64,000 bases of DNA from Theocolax elegans (GCA_026168455.1 CM047426.1:41153313-41217312), one strand, 5' to 3'. Counted from the first letter of the stretch, positions 1 through 9,975 are shown. The notes: generated by a model from the sequence alone, not told the origin. Numbers and translations are program-made.

Positions 1-493
1 TTTAATTAACCCAAAATTATAAAAAAGAATTTAAAACTATGGAAATTTGTCATATTTTGGCAATACTTTAAAAAATGTCAAGAAAGTGATGAAAAATAAC
101 TGTTTGATTTTAACACTGATCATTTCGGCTTCGAATTAATTAGAGGACCAAAATTATGGCTAACTTACTTTTTTTATAGTATAACAACATACTAAATTTG
201 TAATAAAATCGGTTCATCCAACCCCCTCCGCACCCCCCAAATGAAAAATATTTTATGTGTGTACATTTTAAATATATAAAATATGTGGACATAATTCACT
301 TTCTTACTGACCACACGCACACACAGCTTCTTTGTAATAACCTATAATGATCATTTTACATAGACAGAATATATATACTTATTTTTTACTATTTGTCATC
401 TTTATTTTCTTTCTGTATTTTATTTCTATCATTACTAGCGCCAAAATTTAACAGTATACTTATCTTTCCTTAACTTACACCGTTACAGAGCCA
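1..493. other. AT-rich non-coding stretch
   Basis: I see no coding exon, RNA gene or structured repeat here. The sequence is AT-rich with short homopolymer runs. Confidence 0.5.
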
Positions 494-931
494 TTTTTTA
501 AAAATAATTACTACCTTTTCATAAAAAAATTATAACACTCTTTTTGAGTTATGTCGGCAAGGTAAACCGCCATTTTCCCTTACACATTGACTTAATACAA
601 GTACTATACCAAAATGTCAACATATTTAATATAGGACGCTTTATAATGAATATAAATCATTATAAAGTGATATAGATATGATAAGTATATATATAAATAT
701 ATACCAAAATATCAACATATTTGATATAGTACACTTTATAATGAATATGAAACACAAATCTTTTTAAAAATAATTACTACTTTTTCATAAAAAAATTATA
801 ATACTTTTTTTGAGTTATTTCGGCAAGGTAGACCGCCATTTTCCCTTACACATTGACTTAATACAAGTACTATACCAAAATATGAACATATTTAATATAG
901 TACACATTATAATAAATATAAAACACAAATT
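494..931. repeat. Tandem duplication, about 266-bp period
   Basis: A block containing the phrase CGGCAAGGTA, then CCGCCATTTTCCC and CACATTGACTTAATAC, occurs at about 494-660 and again at about 761-931. A third partial copy of the end of the unit (ACCAAAATATCAACATATTT) lies at about 699-757. The copies differ by scattered substitutions, so the duplication is not recent. No open frame is conserved between them. Confidence 0.75.
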
Positions 932-995
932 TTTATAATTATATAAACTAAATGTATTGACTGTAATATTACACATATAATATTACAATATATAA

Positions 996-1100
996 AATGC
1001 CGCCGAACGAGCGTTAGCGAGTGAGGCAACTGTTGCTAGTATATCAAAAGGCGCGATAGCGCCTGACGCAAGTATAGCGCGAGAGCCATTATAGACAGCT
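996..1100. repeat. GC-rich hairpin-bearing block
   Basis: An island of CpG-rich sequence in AT-rich DNA. It holds a perfect short hairpin at 1050-1063 (GGCGC, loop GATA, GCGCC) and the phrase GAGCGTTAGCGAGTGAGG. Similar 'GAACGAAGCGAGG' wording recurs near 48,285. This looks like the end of an unidentified transposon, possibly Helitron-like, but I cannot define boundaries. Confidence 0.3.
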
Positions 1101-1555
1101 AATTTAACCCCTCAGATTTTGTATTCATTATTTTGATTATTACATTAATAAATATATGTATAATCGATCAAACCCCACATTCCCTATTTAATTATCTTCA
1201 CTCAACATTAAATTTTGTGTAAATTCATCGACACATACTAGAGAAAAATCAAGTGAAAGAATTTGCTTGTTGATTTCCTTTAACTCAATTTTTGCTATTT
1301 CCGTGTTTTATTGTCTCTTCCCTTTTTATATATATATGTCTATAGAATTAGTTTCCAGCCCGGGACAGAGCGCGTACACATGTAAAAACTCGTGTCAGAC
1401 TCTGAAAAATTCAGCGCGAGGGCGCTACTGTTACGCTCGGTTTACTTGCAGCAGTTGCAGTTGTCATGTTTTGTGGTTATATTTTTTTTATTAAGTACTG
1501 CTAAATTTTCAAATTCTAAAATTAATCGGGGGGTCTTTGGATATATATATATAAA
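1101..1555. other. Non-coding; possible 5' flank of next gene
   Basis: No convincing exon. A moderately CpG-containing stretch at about 1355-1470 stands out from the AT-rich surroundings and lies just upstream of the candidate first exon at 1625, so it could be promoter or 5' UTR. This is inferred from position and composition only. Confidence 0.25.
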
Positions 1556-1624
1556 TTGATCAATCGGTACTTATGCCGACAAATTCTTACGGGAAATGGG
1601 AATTGTGCTTACTTTGGGGTAATT

Positions 1625-1797
1625 ATGCCGACGTCAGCATATACTGTTCAAATTTTTAATGAAAATAATAAGGGAACATTTGGAGTTTTGGATATTCCAT
1701 TGGCCATAGATTTGCATCAAGTAGTTAAAGAAACACCTTTTTGGATAATATTGTATATACTCCAATAATATTTGTAAGAAATCTTAAGTTACACTTA
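1625..1797 (+). pseudogene. 5' fragment of unrecognised gene, interrupted
   Basis: The frame opens at ATG 1625 (an upstream in-frame ATG lies at 1556) and begins MPTSAYTVQIFNENNKG. It reads in coding style up to ETPF near 1741, then hits a stop. One extra T in the T-run near 1738 would keep the frame open as far as the left edge of the fold-back MITE at 1798. The sequence resuming after the MITE (2478 on) contains YDDLKSYLEDVCNC in another frame across a poly-A run, so this looks like one gene split by the insertion and by indels. I do not recognise the family. It could be a decayed paralogue rather than a working locus. Confidence 0.4.
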
Positions 1798-2474
1798 CAA
1801 GGGAAGTACATGACCTCCGGGAAACGGATCTCATCCTAACTTTGGTATGTCTTTTATAATATAAAAATATGAAGAAAGCCAAGTTATCTCTTGCCAATGG
1901 CCACTTTTACGGAAGTTATTCGACATCCAATAATAATAGCAGTAAAAAATACTTCCAATTCGGTCGCTTATAACTCGGAAACAAATAAAGATAAACAATT
2001 GAACCACAAACCAGAAGAAAGCTGAGTTCAAGTAGATACGGTTTAAAAAAAAAGAAGCTCAAATTGCTTAATTTGAAGCAAAGTTATGAAGAAAATAAGA
2101 AATTGAAGATTATTAAGCCAAAATTTAATATGAAAAATTTATTGTTTCTTTTGGCCTAATAGTCTTCAATTTCTTCTTTTCTTGATAACTTTGCTTCAAA
2201 TTAAACAATTTGAGCTTCTTTTTTTTCAAACCGTATCTACTTGAACTCAACTTTCTTCTGGTTTTTGGTTCGATTGTTTATCTTTATTTGTTTCTGAGTT
2301 ATAAGCGACCGAATTGGAAGTAATTTTTACTGCTATTATTATTGAATGTCGAATAACTTTCGTAAAAGTGGCCATTGGCAAGAGATAACTTGGCTTTCTT
2401 CATATTTTTATATTATAAAAGACATACCAAAGTTAGGATGAGATCCGTTTCCCGGAGGTCATGTACTTCCCTTG
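1798..2474. mobile_element. Fold-back MITE, 677 bp, TTA target duplication
   Basis: The two halves are near-perfect inverted copies. The left end reads CAAGGGAAGTACATGACC and the right end is its complement, ending GTACTTCCCTTG at 2474. The symmetry centre is near 2135. Both sides are flanked by TTA (1795-1797 and 2475-2477), the 3-bp TWA-type duplication typical of PIF/Harbinger elements, although the terminal CAAGGG is not diagnostic. There is no internal coding. It sits inside the unrecognised gene described at 1625 and 2548. Confidence 0.8.
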
Positions 2475-2547
2475 TTAGACACGTATCACAAACAAAAAAA
2501 AAAACAATATATGATGATTTGAAATCTTATTTGGAAGATGTTTGTAA

Positions 2548-3230
2548 TTGTTCTGTGGATGTGCATTATTCTTATACTTTTGTTTTATAACGTTTCTGAA
2601 ATGCAAAGATTTTGAAACTAATATCTACTTTAACATAATTGTTTATGTATTTTATGACTTAACAAAAGAAAATCCTATTAAAGTAAAATTTGACTTAAAT
2701 GGCTTTGATGATATTGACAATACTAATATGAAGCAGCATTTAGAATCTTTTTTCGAATGTTTCAAAACTTTAACATTAAAAGAAGCATTTAGTCAAATAA
2801 TTGAACAAAATAATGCACTTATGGAATGGAAGTTGGAAAAATATGATACAATATTAAATTTAAGTGTAAGTATTTTTAAACTAAAGACTTTAAAACGGAA
2901 AAAAAATTATTTATTCATTTACTTCTCTTTTAGGATTTATCAGATTTTGAAAGCTCAGACGATGATATTAGCCAGATGAGCACTCCAAAAAAGAAACAAA
3001 CAAAACAAGCGGTGAAGAAACCTTCATATACTAAAATTAAAAAAGCAACTGTTAATAAATTACATACTAACAAAAAGTCACAAGGTAAAAATGATGGCTC
3101 GACTGAACAGTATAGTCAAGGAAATTCTCAAACAAATATGAATGTTAAACAAACACAGAAAACTAACAAGAAAAAGAAAAAAAAACTTCAAGATACAATG
3201 AGACAAACAAAACTAAACTTTATTAATTGA
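2548..3230 (+). CDS. Unrecognised Lys-rich protein, 3' exons
   Basis: Two exons are supported. The first runs in frame to 2865 (it includes NPIKVKFDLNGFDDID and EWKLEKYDTILNLS). A 68-bp intron (2866-2933) has GTAAGT at its donor and CTCTTTTAG at its acceptor, and phase is kept. The second exon (2934-3230) reads DLSDFESSDDDISQ, then a strongly basic tail rich in Lys, Gln and Asn, ending QTKLNFIN. The acidic Ser/Asp cluster followed by a basic tail suggests a nuclear protein; that is inference. The start is uncertain: the frame opens at 2548, but the first residues are hydrophobic and AT-rich, so the true exon start is probably nearer 2650. Upstream parts of the gene seem split by the MITE at 1798. 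No domain recognised. Confidence 0.55.
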
Positions 3231-3425
3231 TATTTTTATCGGTCTTACAGTCAATTATATGGGCAATCAGATTGCCCCTACTTATAATCACCCCCGAAGA
3301 ATCTATAAAAATAAAAATAAAAAATATAAAATATAAAAAATAAAAACACTAACTAAACATAAAAACAAATTATTAATAAAGCAATCTGACTGCCCCCCTG
3401 CACCAAAAATCTACTAACCCCAAAT
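3231..3425. other. AT-rich spacer with short A/T tracts
   Basis: 3' flank of the gene above. It contains two diverged copies of a phrase like CAATCTGACTGCCCC (about 3264 and 3383), which may be ends of a small inserted element. No coding. Confidence 0.35.
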
Positions 3426-3680
3426 ATGATGTCCGACGTTTCGAGCTCGCTGCTTGCTCCTCATCAGGGACTCAAACTAAACTTTACATTAGAGAAGAAT
3501 GCAAATGAAAAAAATGTTACTGGTGATAATAGTGCAATAAGCGCTGCTATTCATATTGTGAATAAAAAAAGGGTAGAACAGTTAAAGCAAGTCAACACAT
3601 CCAAAGGAGAATCAAATAGTGAAATGGATAAAACAGATGAAATTAATAAAGTTAATTCAAAAGGTAAACCGCAAAAATAG
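3426..3680 (+). CDS. Hypothetical Lys/Asn-rich ORF
   Basis: An 84-codon open frame. Its first 15 or so codons overlap the hammerhead fragment and are unlikely to be real. From about 3473 it reads TQTKLNFTLEKNANEKN and continues as a basic, Asn-rich sequence. The QTKLNF segment matches the last residues of the gene ending at 3230, so this may be a diverged duplicate of that C-terminus, or its continuation interrupted by the ribozyme-bearing insertion. Function unknown. Confidence 0.35.
   Translation: MMSDVSSSLLAPHQGLKLNFTLEKNANEKNVTGDNSAISAAIHIVNKKRVEQLKQVNTSKGESNSEMDKTDEINKVNSKGKPQK
3431..3471 (-). ncRNA. Hammerhead ribozyme, Penelope-like type
   Basis: Read on the minus strand, all the conserved hammerhead pieces are present in order. 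Stem I strand GUCC (3471-3468), core CUGAUGA (3467-3461), stem II as GAGC/GCUC around a short loop with one extra G before it, core GAAA (3442-3439), then C-G-U-C with the cleavage nucleotide C17 at 3435, and the other stem I strand GGAC (3434-3431). Stem III is reduced to AC/GU with no loop. That 'minimal' form is known from Penelope-like retroelements, where it cleaves mainly as a dimer. No Penelope reverse transcriptase is visible nearby, so this is a fragment. Confidence 0.75.
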
Positions 3681-3710
3681 CAATTAGCTAGCAAGCTATA
3701 GTTAATTTAA

Positions 3711-4190
3711 ATAAGACTATTGACATGAAAAGGAAATCAATAACAAAAATAAATACTTTTAGAAGACCACATAGTATAATTAACAAACGAATCAAGCAAC
3801 CTATCATAACAAGTACACCACTTCATGTGCAAACTAATAAATTATTTCAACCAACTACAAATGATAATTTGGACATCATTGAAATAAGTAGAAGAGAATC
3901 TGTAAATACCAATAATCATAATAGCAGTAATAAGACTATTGACATGAAACTGAAAACAATAACAAAAATAAATACCTTTAGAAGACCACATAGTATAATT
4001 AACAAACGAATCAAGCAACCTATCATAACAAGTACACCACTTCATGTGCAAACTAATAAATTATTTCAACCAACTACAAATGATAATTTGGACATCAGTG
4101 AAATAAGTAGAAGAGAATCTGTAAATACCAATATAATCATAATAGCAGTAGTAGTAGTACCAGAAACCTAAGACTTTCTCGTAATTAAAA
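3711..4190 (+). pseudogene. Basic protein fragment with 73-codon in-frame tandem repeat, frameshifted
   Basis: An open frame from ATG 3725 contains two nearly identical 219-bp units (offset between ATG 3725 and ATG 3944). Each encodes TKINTFRRPHSIINKR, then TSTPLHVQTNKLFQP and EISRRESVNTN. The period divides by three, so the duplication keeps the frame. In the second unit a 2-bp AT insertion near 4132 shifts the frame. Without it the sequence would run through a serine run to TRNLRLSRN and a stop near 4187. The basic, Ser/Thr-Pro-containing composition suggests a nuclear protein. Family not recognised. Confidence 0.45.
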
Positions 4191-4530
4191 AAATTGTATA
4201 AATTTAAAATTGTTAATATTATTTAATTATGGTTGCAAAACACCAATATATTAAGTATATGATGGAATGTGCATCCAATAATTAAACACGCACATTATTT
4301 TTGTACAATATACAATAACATTCTAATATTTTTCATCCAAAATAATTGAATAAACAATTATTTATTAACTTCTAAGAAAGGAAATAAAGATATTTATTTA
4401 CAAAATTTTTCTTATTAAAAATAATAAATTATATTTTTTAATGTCTTTACACTTTCTTAACAAATATATTATACTAAAATTGTTCATCAACATTCTTCAA
4501 TGAACTAATAATGCACAGTCTATTTTGTTT
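4191..4530. other. AT-rich 3' flank
   Basis: Non-coding sequence between two convergent genes. Several AATAAA-like signals occur on both strands, as expected for 3' ends. Nothing else seen. Confidence 0.4.
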
Positions 4531-5329
4531 TTAACTTGTCAGAAGCACTTCATCTCTGAAGGCAAGAGCAGAAACTACTTTTTGGTGTCCTTGATATTCT
4601 CTCTTCACAGTTCCTGTTGCTATATTCCATAATCTTGCAACACCATCCGACGAAGCAGTAAAAATGTATTGCGAATCAGCACTGAAAGCTACATCCCAAA
4701 CCCATCGTTTAGCTTCATGCTGCAGAACTTGCACCTCGGAAAAGTCTATTATTTTCCAAACTTTGGCAGTCTTATCTGCTGAAGTAGTAACAAGAAGTGT
4801 ACTATCAGGACTAAACTTACATTTAAGTGCATATGCTCTATGTGCATTTAACTTAAGCCTAGGATTTAATTTTGTAGGTTCTTCACCGATACCACCGGTA
4901 AGTGTCCATATAAAACAATGACCTCTGTTGTTAACAGCAGCCATATAAGTCCCAACTGCATCAACTGCTATTTCTTGAATAGAAGCTTCTGCTTCAGGTA
5001 TTAATTGCTCATTATGGTCTGACCTTAGATCCCACAAATGTGTAACTCCACTTTTTCCTTGATACGTTTGATGACTGGGCTCCAGAATCTAAATTGTTAA
5101 ATAAATAATTTTATTAACAAATAATTATATTATTTTTAACTTCTCTAAAATAATTTATTCAAATAATTAATAAACATTTCCTAAATTTTTTTTACTATTT
5201 TTATTTAAATATTGATACTTACAAATGTAGTAAAAATAAAAAATTTAAATAATTATTATACTGTACCTGCAAAAACTGTAGTCCAAAACCAAGAATTTGA
5301 CAAACTTTTAAATTATCAACATTAAACAT
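4531..5329 (-). CDS. Truncated LST8-like WD40 protein, two exons
   Basis: The large exon (5088-4531) encodes the C-terminal half of LST8 (GbetaL), the WD40 subunit of TOR complexes 1 and 2. Recognisable stretches are WDLRSDHNEQLIPE, YMAAVNNRGHC, LTGGIGEE, FSPDSTLLVTTSADKTAKVW, FSADSQYIFTASSDG and KREYQGHQKVV; it ends about where LST8 normally ends. Only about four of the seven WD repeats are present. Upstream, an acceptor (AATTTAG at the 5089 side), a 178-bp intron and a donor (CAG|GTACAG, 5267/5266) join in phase to a 21-codon exon (5329-5267) starting MFNVDNLKVC. The predicted protein is 206 residues, against about 320 for LST8. The novel first exon and promoter lie inside the palindrome arm; the palindrome edge falls in the intron. 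The uninterrupted exon could be a retrocopy or a partial duplicate. The WD40 identity is strong; the two-exon model is inferred. Confidence 0.7.
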
Positions 5330-5500
5330 AACCAATAATTGTCACTGACAGGTTCTGCTACGCGCACGTTTCGCGACAAATTAGATGATTGACGACCGTG
5401 TAAGATAAAAGATGACCGTTTAAGATAATAATGTAAAAATAACTAGATCACGCGTGTCTCACTCACTCTTTCGTTTTCCCCTATAGCTCTGTCTCAAGTT
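5330..5500 (-). promoter_or_regulatory. CpG-containing promoter-like region of LST8-like gene
   Basis: Immediately upstream of the candidate start codon, CpG-containing phrases (CGCGCACGTTTCGCG, GACGACCGTG, CACGCGTG) break the AT-rich background. An almost identical inverted copy lies at about 10,310-10,465. No TATA box is obvious. The promoter role is inferred from position. Confidence 0.35.
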
Positions 5501-6514
5501 TTTCGAGTAGACATATATAAAAAAAATTTGGAACAAAAGTTATCTATAATTCTTATTTCCTTCTTTTTTCTACTTACACAATAGCTTAATTTTTTTTATT
5601 AAGAATTAACTAAGTAAATATCCGATAAAAGAAATTTCTGCAATAGAAAGTATTGAAATCAAAACACCTTCCAAGAAGGTGTCAATATTCGCAAGTATTT
5701 TATTCCAATCACACTTTTTAAATTGCAATCTATTAAATAAATATCTTTAATTCTTATTCCCATATTTTTTCTACTTATACAATAGCTTAAATTTTTTTAT
5801 TTAAATAATTCTTATTCACTATTTTTTCTACGTACAATAGCTTAAATTTTTATTTAAATTAATTACGTAACTTATAACTTATATGCACTTATAAAGTTTC
5901 TAAGTGTGTTCCTTTTGACGAATAAAAAAATTTGGAACAAAAGTTATCTTTATTTCTTATTCCCTTCTTTTTTCTACTTACACAATAGCTTATTTTTTTT
6001 TTATTAAGAATTAACTAAGTAATATCCGATAAAAGAAATTTCTGCAATAGAAAGTATTGAAATCAAAACACCTTCCAAGAAGGTGTCAATATTTGCAAGT
6101 ATTTTATTCCAATCACACTTTTTAAATTGCAATCTATTAAATAAATATCTTTTTTATTTAAAAGTAATTACGTAACTTATAACATATGCACTTATAAAGT
6201 TTCATAAGTGTGTTCCTTTTGACGAATAAAAAATTTGGAACAAAAGGGTCAGTAATTAAAAACAACTAGAAATTAAAGACTCATCATTTTCTACCTATTG
6301 TTATTTTAATTGGACATTTTATATATTTTTTCATAAGTAGTTTTTGCAATAGAAAGTATTGAAATCAAAGCGGTATAGTCGACAAGTATTTTTTACCATA
6401 ACATAAATTTGTATTTCAATTAAACATTTTTATTTTTATGTGTTACATAAACTCCTCAAAAAGTTTCTACAATTGAAAGTACTGAAATCAAAATGGAATC
6501 GCCAAGTATTGTAT

Positions 6515-6685
6515 CTACGCATCAATGTCTGGGAAGAGATTTAAAAATTTTTCGTCGTTTAAATTTGTTGAAACTTCTCTAACTTGTTTGAAGGAGTTCA
6601 CATTTGAACCGTGATGATTATTTATCAAATCGTCATTATTGCCAAGAAATATATTTATTATGTCAAAATCTTCATCCATTTTCAT
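6515..6685 (-). CDS. 56-codon acidic ORF, left-arm copy
   Basis: ATG at 6685 and TAG at 6515. The product starts MKMDEDFDIINIFLGNNDD and ends NLFPDIDA. It is acidic and Asn-rich, with no signal peptide or membrane segment. It is an exact or near-exact inverted copy of the ORF at 7477-7647, so its conservation partly reflects the palindrome itself. It may be a genuine small protein, an orphan first exon, or chance. Not recognised. Confidence 0.35.
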   Translation of the reverse strand: MKMDEDFDIINIFLGNNDDLINNHHGSNVNSFKQVREVSTNLNDEKFLNLFPDIDA

Positions 6686-6808
6686 AGTTGGAGAAATAAG
6701 TAAACAATTTTATAATATATTTATTACATAAAATTAACTTCTTCAAAACTAATAAAACAGAAATTTATTTATCTCATTTTATTGCTTTTAAATAAAATAA
6801 TACTTGCA

Positions 6809-7353
6809 TCACATGTTGAATTGGGTTTTTATTTAAGAATGTCACAATGCATATTGCATATATTTATCATATGTATCAAGGGCTTTTATAAATACTTTAA
6901 TCTTTAGAGGACCTGTAGTAGCTTAAAGGCGAAAAAAAATCAATTTTTTTATATAAATCATTAAATAGATACACATTTATAGAATAATGCAATTGCCAAA
7001 TTTTCAGAACACCGGCCCTCTAAAGGTCAAGGTATAAGATAAGAGGTAAAATTTGTATAAATGACTTGTAATGATTCCCATGAGGTCTGTACATAGCTAC
7101 AGGCATTAATAAATTAATTAACACATCAAAAAATGAATACATATTTTCAAATTGTAATTAAAAGACAGCCTATAATTTAACCTCTCAAATAATATTTTTT
7201 CATTATTTTTATATTATTGCATTTTAAATATATTCTCGATCAAATTTCGCATTCCCTAATTATTTTTTATCTTGACTGTACATCAAATTTTGCGTTCATA
7301 AATACATATTGTTTTAAAGCACTAGATATATCAGTAGACTTAACCAACGGTGG
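6809..7353. other. Palindrome spacer
   Basis: The unpaired centre of the palindrome, 545 bp. It contains a shorter internal symmetry around CTTTAGAGGACC (about 6903) and GGCCCTCTAAAGG (about 7014), but no coding sequence that I can support. Confidence 0.5.
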
Positions 7354-7476
7354 TGCAAGTATTATTTTATTTAAAAGCAATAAAATGAGATAAATAAATT
7401 TCTGTTTTATTAGTTTTGAAGAAGTTAATTTTATGTAATAAATATATTATAAAATTGTTTACTTATTTCTCCAACT

Positions 7477-7647
7477 ATGAAAATGGATGAAGATTTTGAC
7501 ATAATAAATATATTTCTTGGCAATAATGACGATTTGATAAATAATCATCACGGTTCAAATGTGAACTCCTTCAAACAAGTTAGAGAAGTTTCAACAAATT
7601 TAAACGACGAAAAATTTTTAAATCTCTTCCCAGACATTGATGCGTAG
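7477..7647 (+). CDS. 56-codon acidic ORF, right-arm copy
   Basis: ATG 7477 to TAG 7647. The same predicted product as the minus-strand ORF at 6515-6685, pointing outward from the centre in the opposite direction. Downstream lies a cassette beginning AATACTTGGCGATTCC. A TTTTGATTTCAG sequence at about 7669 could serve as a splice acceptor, which leaves room for a spliced gene. Function unknown. Confidence 0.35.
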   Translation: MKMDEDFDIINIFLGNNDDLINNHHGSNVNSFKQVREVSTNLNDEKFLNLFPDIDA

Positions 7648-8327
7648 ATACAATACTTGGCGATTCCATTTTGATTTCAGTACTTTCAATTGTAGAAACT
7701 TTTTGAGGAGTTTATGTAACACATAAAAATAAAAATGTTTAATTGAAATACAAATTTATGTTATGGTAAAAAATACTTGTCGACTATACCGCTTTGATTT
7801 CAATACTTTCTATTGCAAAAACTACTTATGAAAAAATATATAAAATGTCCAATTAAAATAACAATAGGTAGAAAATGATGAGTCTTTAATTTCTAGTTGT
7901 TTTTAATTACTGACCCTTTTGTTCCAAATTTTTTATTCGTCAAAAGGAACACACTTATGAAACTTTATAAGTGCATATGTTATAAGTTACGTAATTACTT
8001 TTAAATAAAAAAAGATATTTATTTAATAGATTGCAATTTAAAAAGTGTGATTGGAATAAAATACTTGCGAATATTGACACCTTCTTGGAAGGTGTTTTGA
8101 TTTCAATACTTTCTATTGCAGAAATTTCTTTTATCGGATATTTACTTAGTTAATTCTTAATAAAAAAAAAATAAGCTATTGTGTAAGTAGAAAAAAGAAG
8201 GGAATAAGAATTAAAGATAACTTTTGTTCCAAATTTTTTTATTCGTCAAAAGGAACACACTTAAGAAACTTTATAAGTGCATATAAGTTATAAGTTACGT
8301 AATTACCCTGGCGGAAGTATTCTTTGT

Positions 8328-8665
8328 ATATTTTCGTACATTTCTGTACCTTTCCGTACATTTTGGAACATTTTCATATATTTCCGTACATTTCTGTAGA
8401 TGTCTGTACATTTCTGTACATTTCTGTACATTTCTGTACATTTTTATCAGTTTTTAGACTTTTTTGCAAAAATGTACAGAAATGTACAGAAATGTACAGA
8501 AATGTACAGAAATGTACAGAAATGTACAGAAATGTACAGAAATGTACAGAAATGTACAGAAATGTACAGAAATGTACAGAAATGTACAGACATCTACAAA
8601 AATGTACGGAAATGTACAGAAATGTGTGAATATGTACGGGAATGTACAAGAATGTACAAGGATAT
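8328..8665. repeat. Palindromic array of 10-bp TGTACA unit, left end
   Basis: About ten copies of CTGTACATTT-like units run up to about 8442. After a short spacer containing AGTTTTTAGACTT, about 19 copies of the inverse unit AAATGTACAG follow, becoming imperfect towards 8665. Because TGTACA is itself a palindrome, every unit is a dyad site. Open frames crossing this array are artefacts of the 10-bp period. Confidence 0.85.
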
Positions 8666-9180
8666 GAGCTCAACAATTTCAAATAAAGAAATATTAAATT
8701 TTATTTATTTCAATTAGAAATAAGCCAGAATTAATAAAGGAATAACTATAAATCAAACTGCAATAATTGGCAATTGTTTTTTTTTATTTAAACCATATTT
8801 ATGAAGCATTAATCTCCAATACAGGCTTCTGGTACATTTATTATATAATTCTTATTATTAACATTCATTAAAATACATTGCGTGTACAAATCTTTTATTT
8901 TTAATATAATAAAAAAATAATATAATATAATATAAACGAGAGAGCGAGAGACAGAACGCGCGAGCGATAGAGAGAACGAGTGAGAGAGAGAGAGAGCTTC
9001 CATGACTGATAAGTCATGGTACTCGTCAGTGTGCAGAACACACTGGATCTCGTGAGTGCGCGCGGAGTTTATATATGCCCGGCTGCTTCGCGCCCCCTCC
9101 CCGTCAGACGATACGTATTGAGCGCATGTGTGCTTTGTTACGTGCCAGAGAGAGGGAGATAGTGGGAGGGAGAGAGGGGA

Positions 9181-9395
9181 TTATGATTATGATATTAATA
9201 ATAATAATAATTATTATTATAATAATTATTATTATTATTAATAATGATAATGATAATGATAATCATAATGATAAACATAATGATAATTATAATGATAATT
9301 ATAATGATAATGATAATGATAATTATAATTATTATTATTTTAATTATTATGTTATTATTCATAACGATAATGATAATTATTATTCACAAGAGGAA
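9181..9395. repeat. AT-rich trinucleotide/hexanucleotide microsatellite
   Basis: Runs of ATA, TTA, GATAAT and close variants make up most of this stretch. The open frame across it (poly-Ile then Asn-Asp repeats) is a low-complexity artefact. It lies in the middle of the TIR element. Confidence 0.8.
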
Positions 9396-9775
9396 GAGGT
9401 AGTGGATGAAGGAGAGAATTTCATGTGTAATCCATTTGCTCTCTGTGTTTTACAGAGTTGAGATTGTTGTTATTATTCAGAATAAAATTATCAATATTAA
9501 CACTCACATTACAAATGGTTGTACAAATTAAGATGGCGATTTCTCAGCCAATATTTAATCATTACGTAACAATTATATTTAGTCAATTCATAATAATTCC
9601 TATAATAAGTTTATAATTATATTTTTAATTATTTAAATCTAATAATAAGTTTGAATAAAATATTATGACGATTTTTAGTCACATTTAGTTAATTCATATA
9701 TATAATATACAATATTGTTATGTCTCTAATTAATAATAAACTAATTAATAATAAGTAATTATGTTACCCTCCCCA

Positions 9776-9975
9776 TATGGTTTTGTATATTTATGTACAT
9801 TACCGTACATATTCATACATTTTTATTCATTTCTGTAAATTTCCGTATATTTTTGTACATTTCCGTACATTCCTGTACATTTCTGTACATTTTTGTACAT
9901 TTTTGTACATTTCTGTAAAAAAGTCTAAAAACTGATAAAAATGTACAGAAATGTACAGAGATGTACAATGAATAC
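9776..9975. repeat. TGTACA-unit array, right end
   Basis: A diverged and shorter version of the array at 8328-8665, in inverted orientation: TGTACATTTC-like units, then the phrase AGTCTAAAAACTGAT, then a few AAATGTACAG units. It completes the subterminal symmetry of the TIR element. Confidence 0.8.

Noticed and set aside
8466..8660. CRISPR-like array of short repeats
   Set aside because: Units are contiguous 10-mers with no spacers, in a eukaryotic transposon.
8324..8717. Several overlapping open frames on both strands rich in Cys-Thr-Glu-Met-Tyr or His-Phe-Cys-Thr repeats
   Set aside because: They are translations of the 10-bp TGTACA array; with a period not divisible by three, every frame stays open. 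No coding evidence.
9075..9461. 128-codon frame with poly-Ile and Asn-Asp repeats
   Set aside because: Crosses an ATA/GATAAT microsatellite inside the TIR element.
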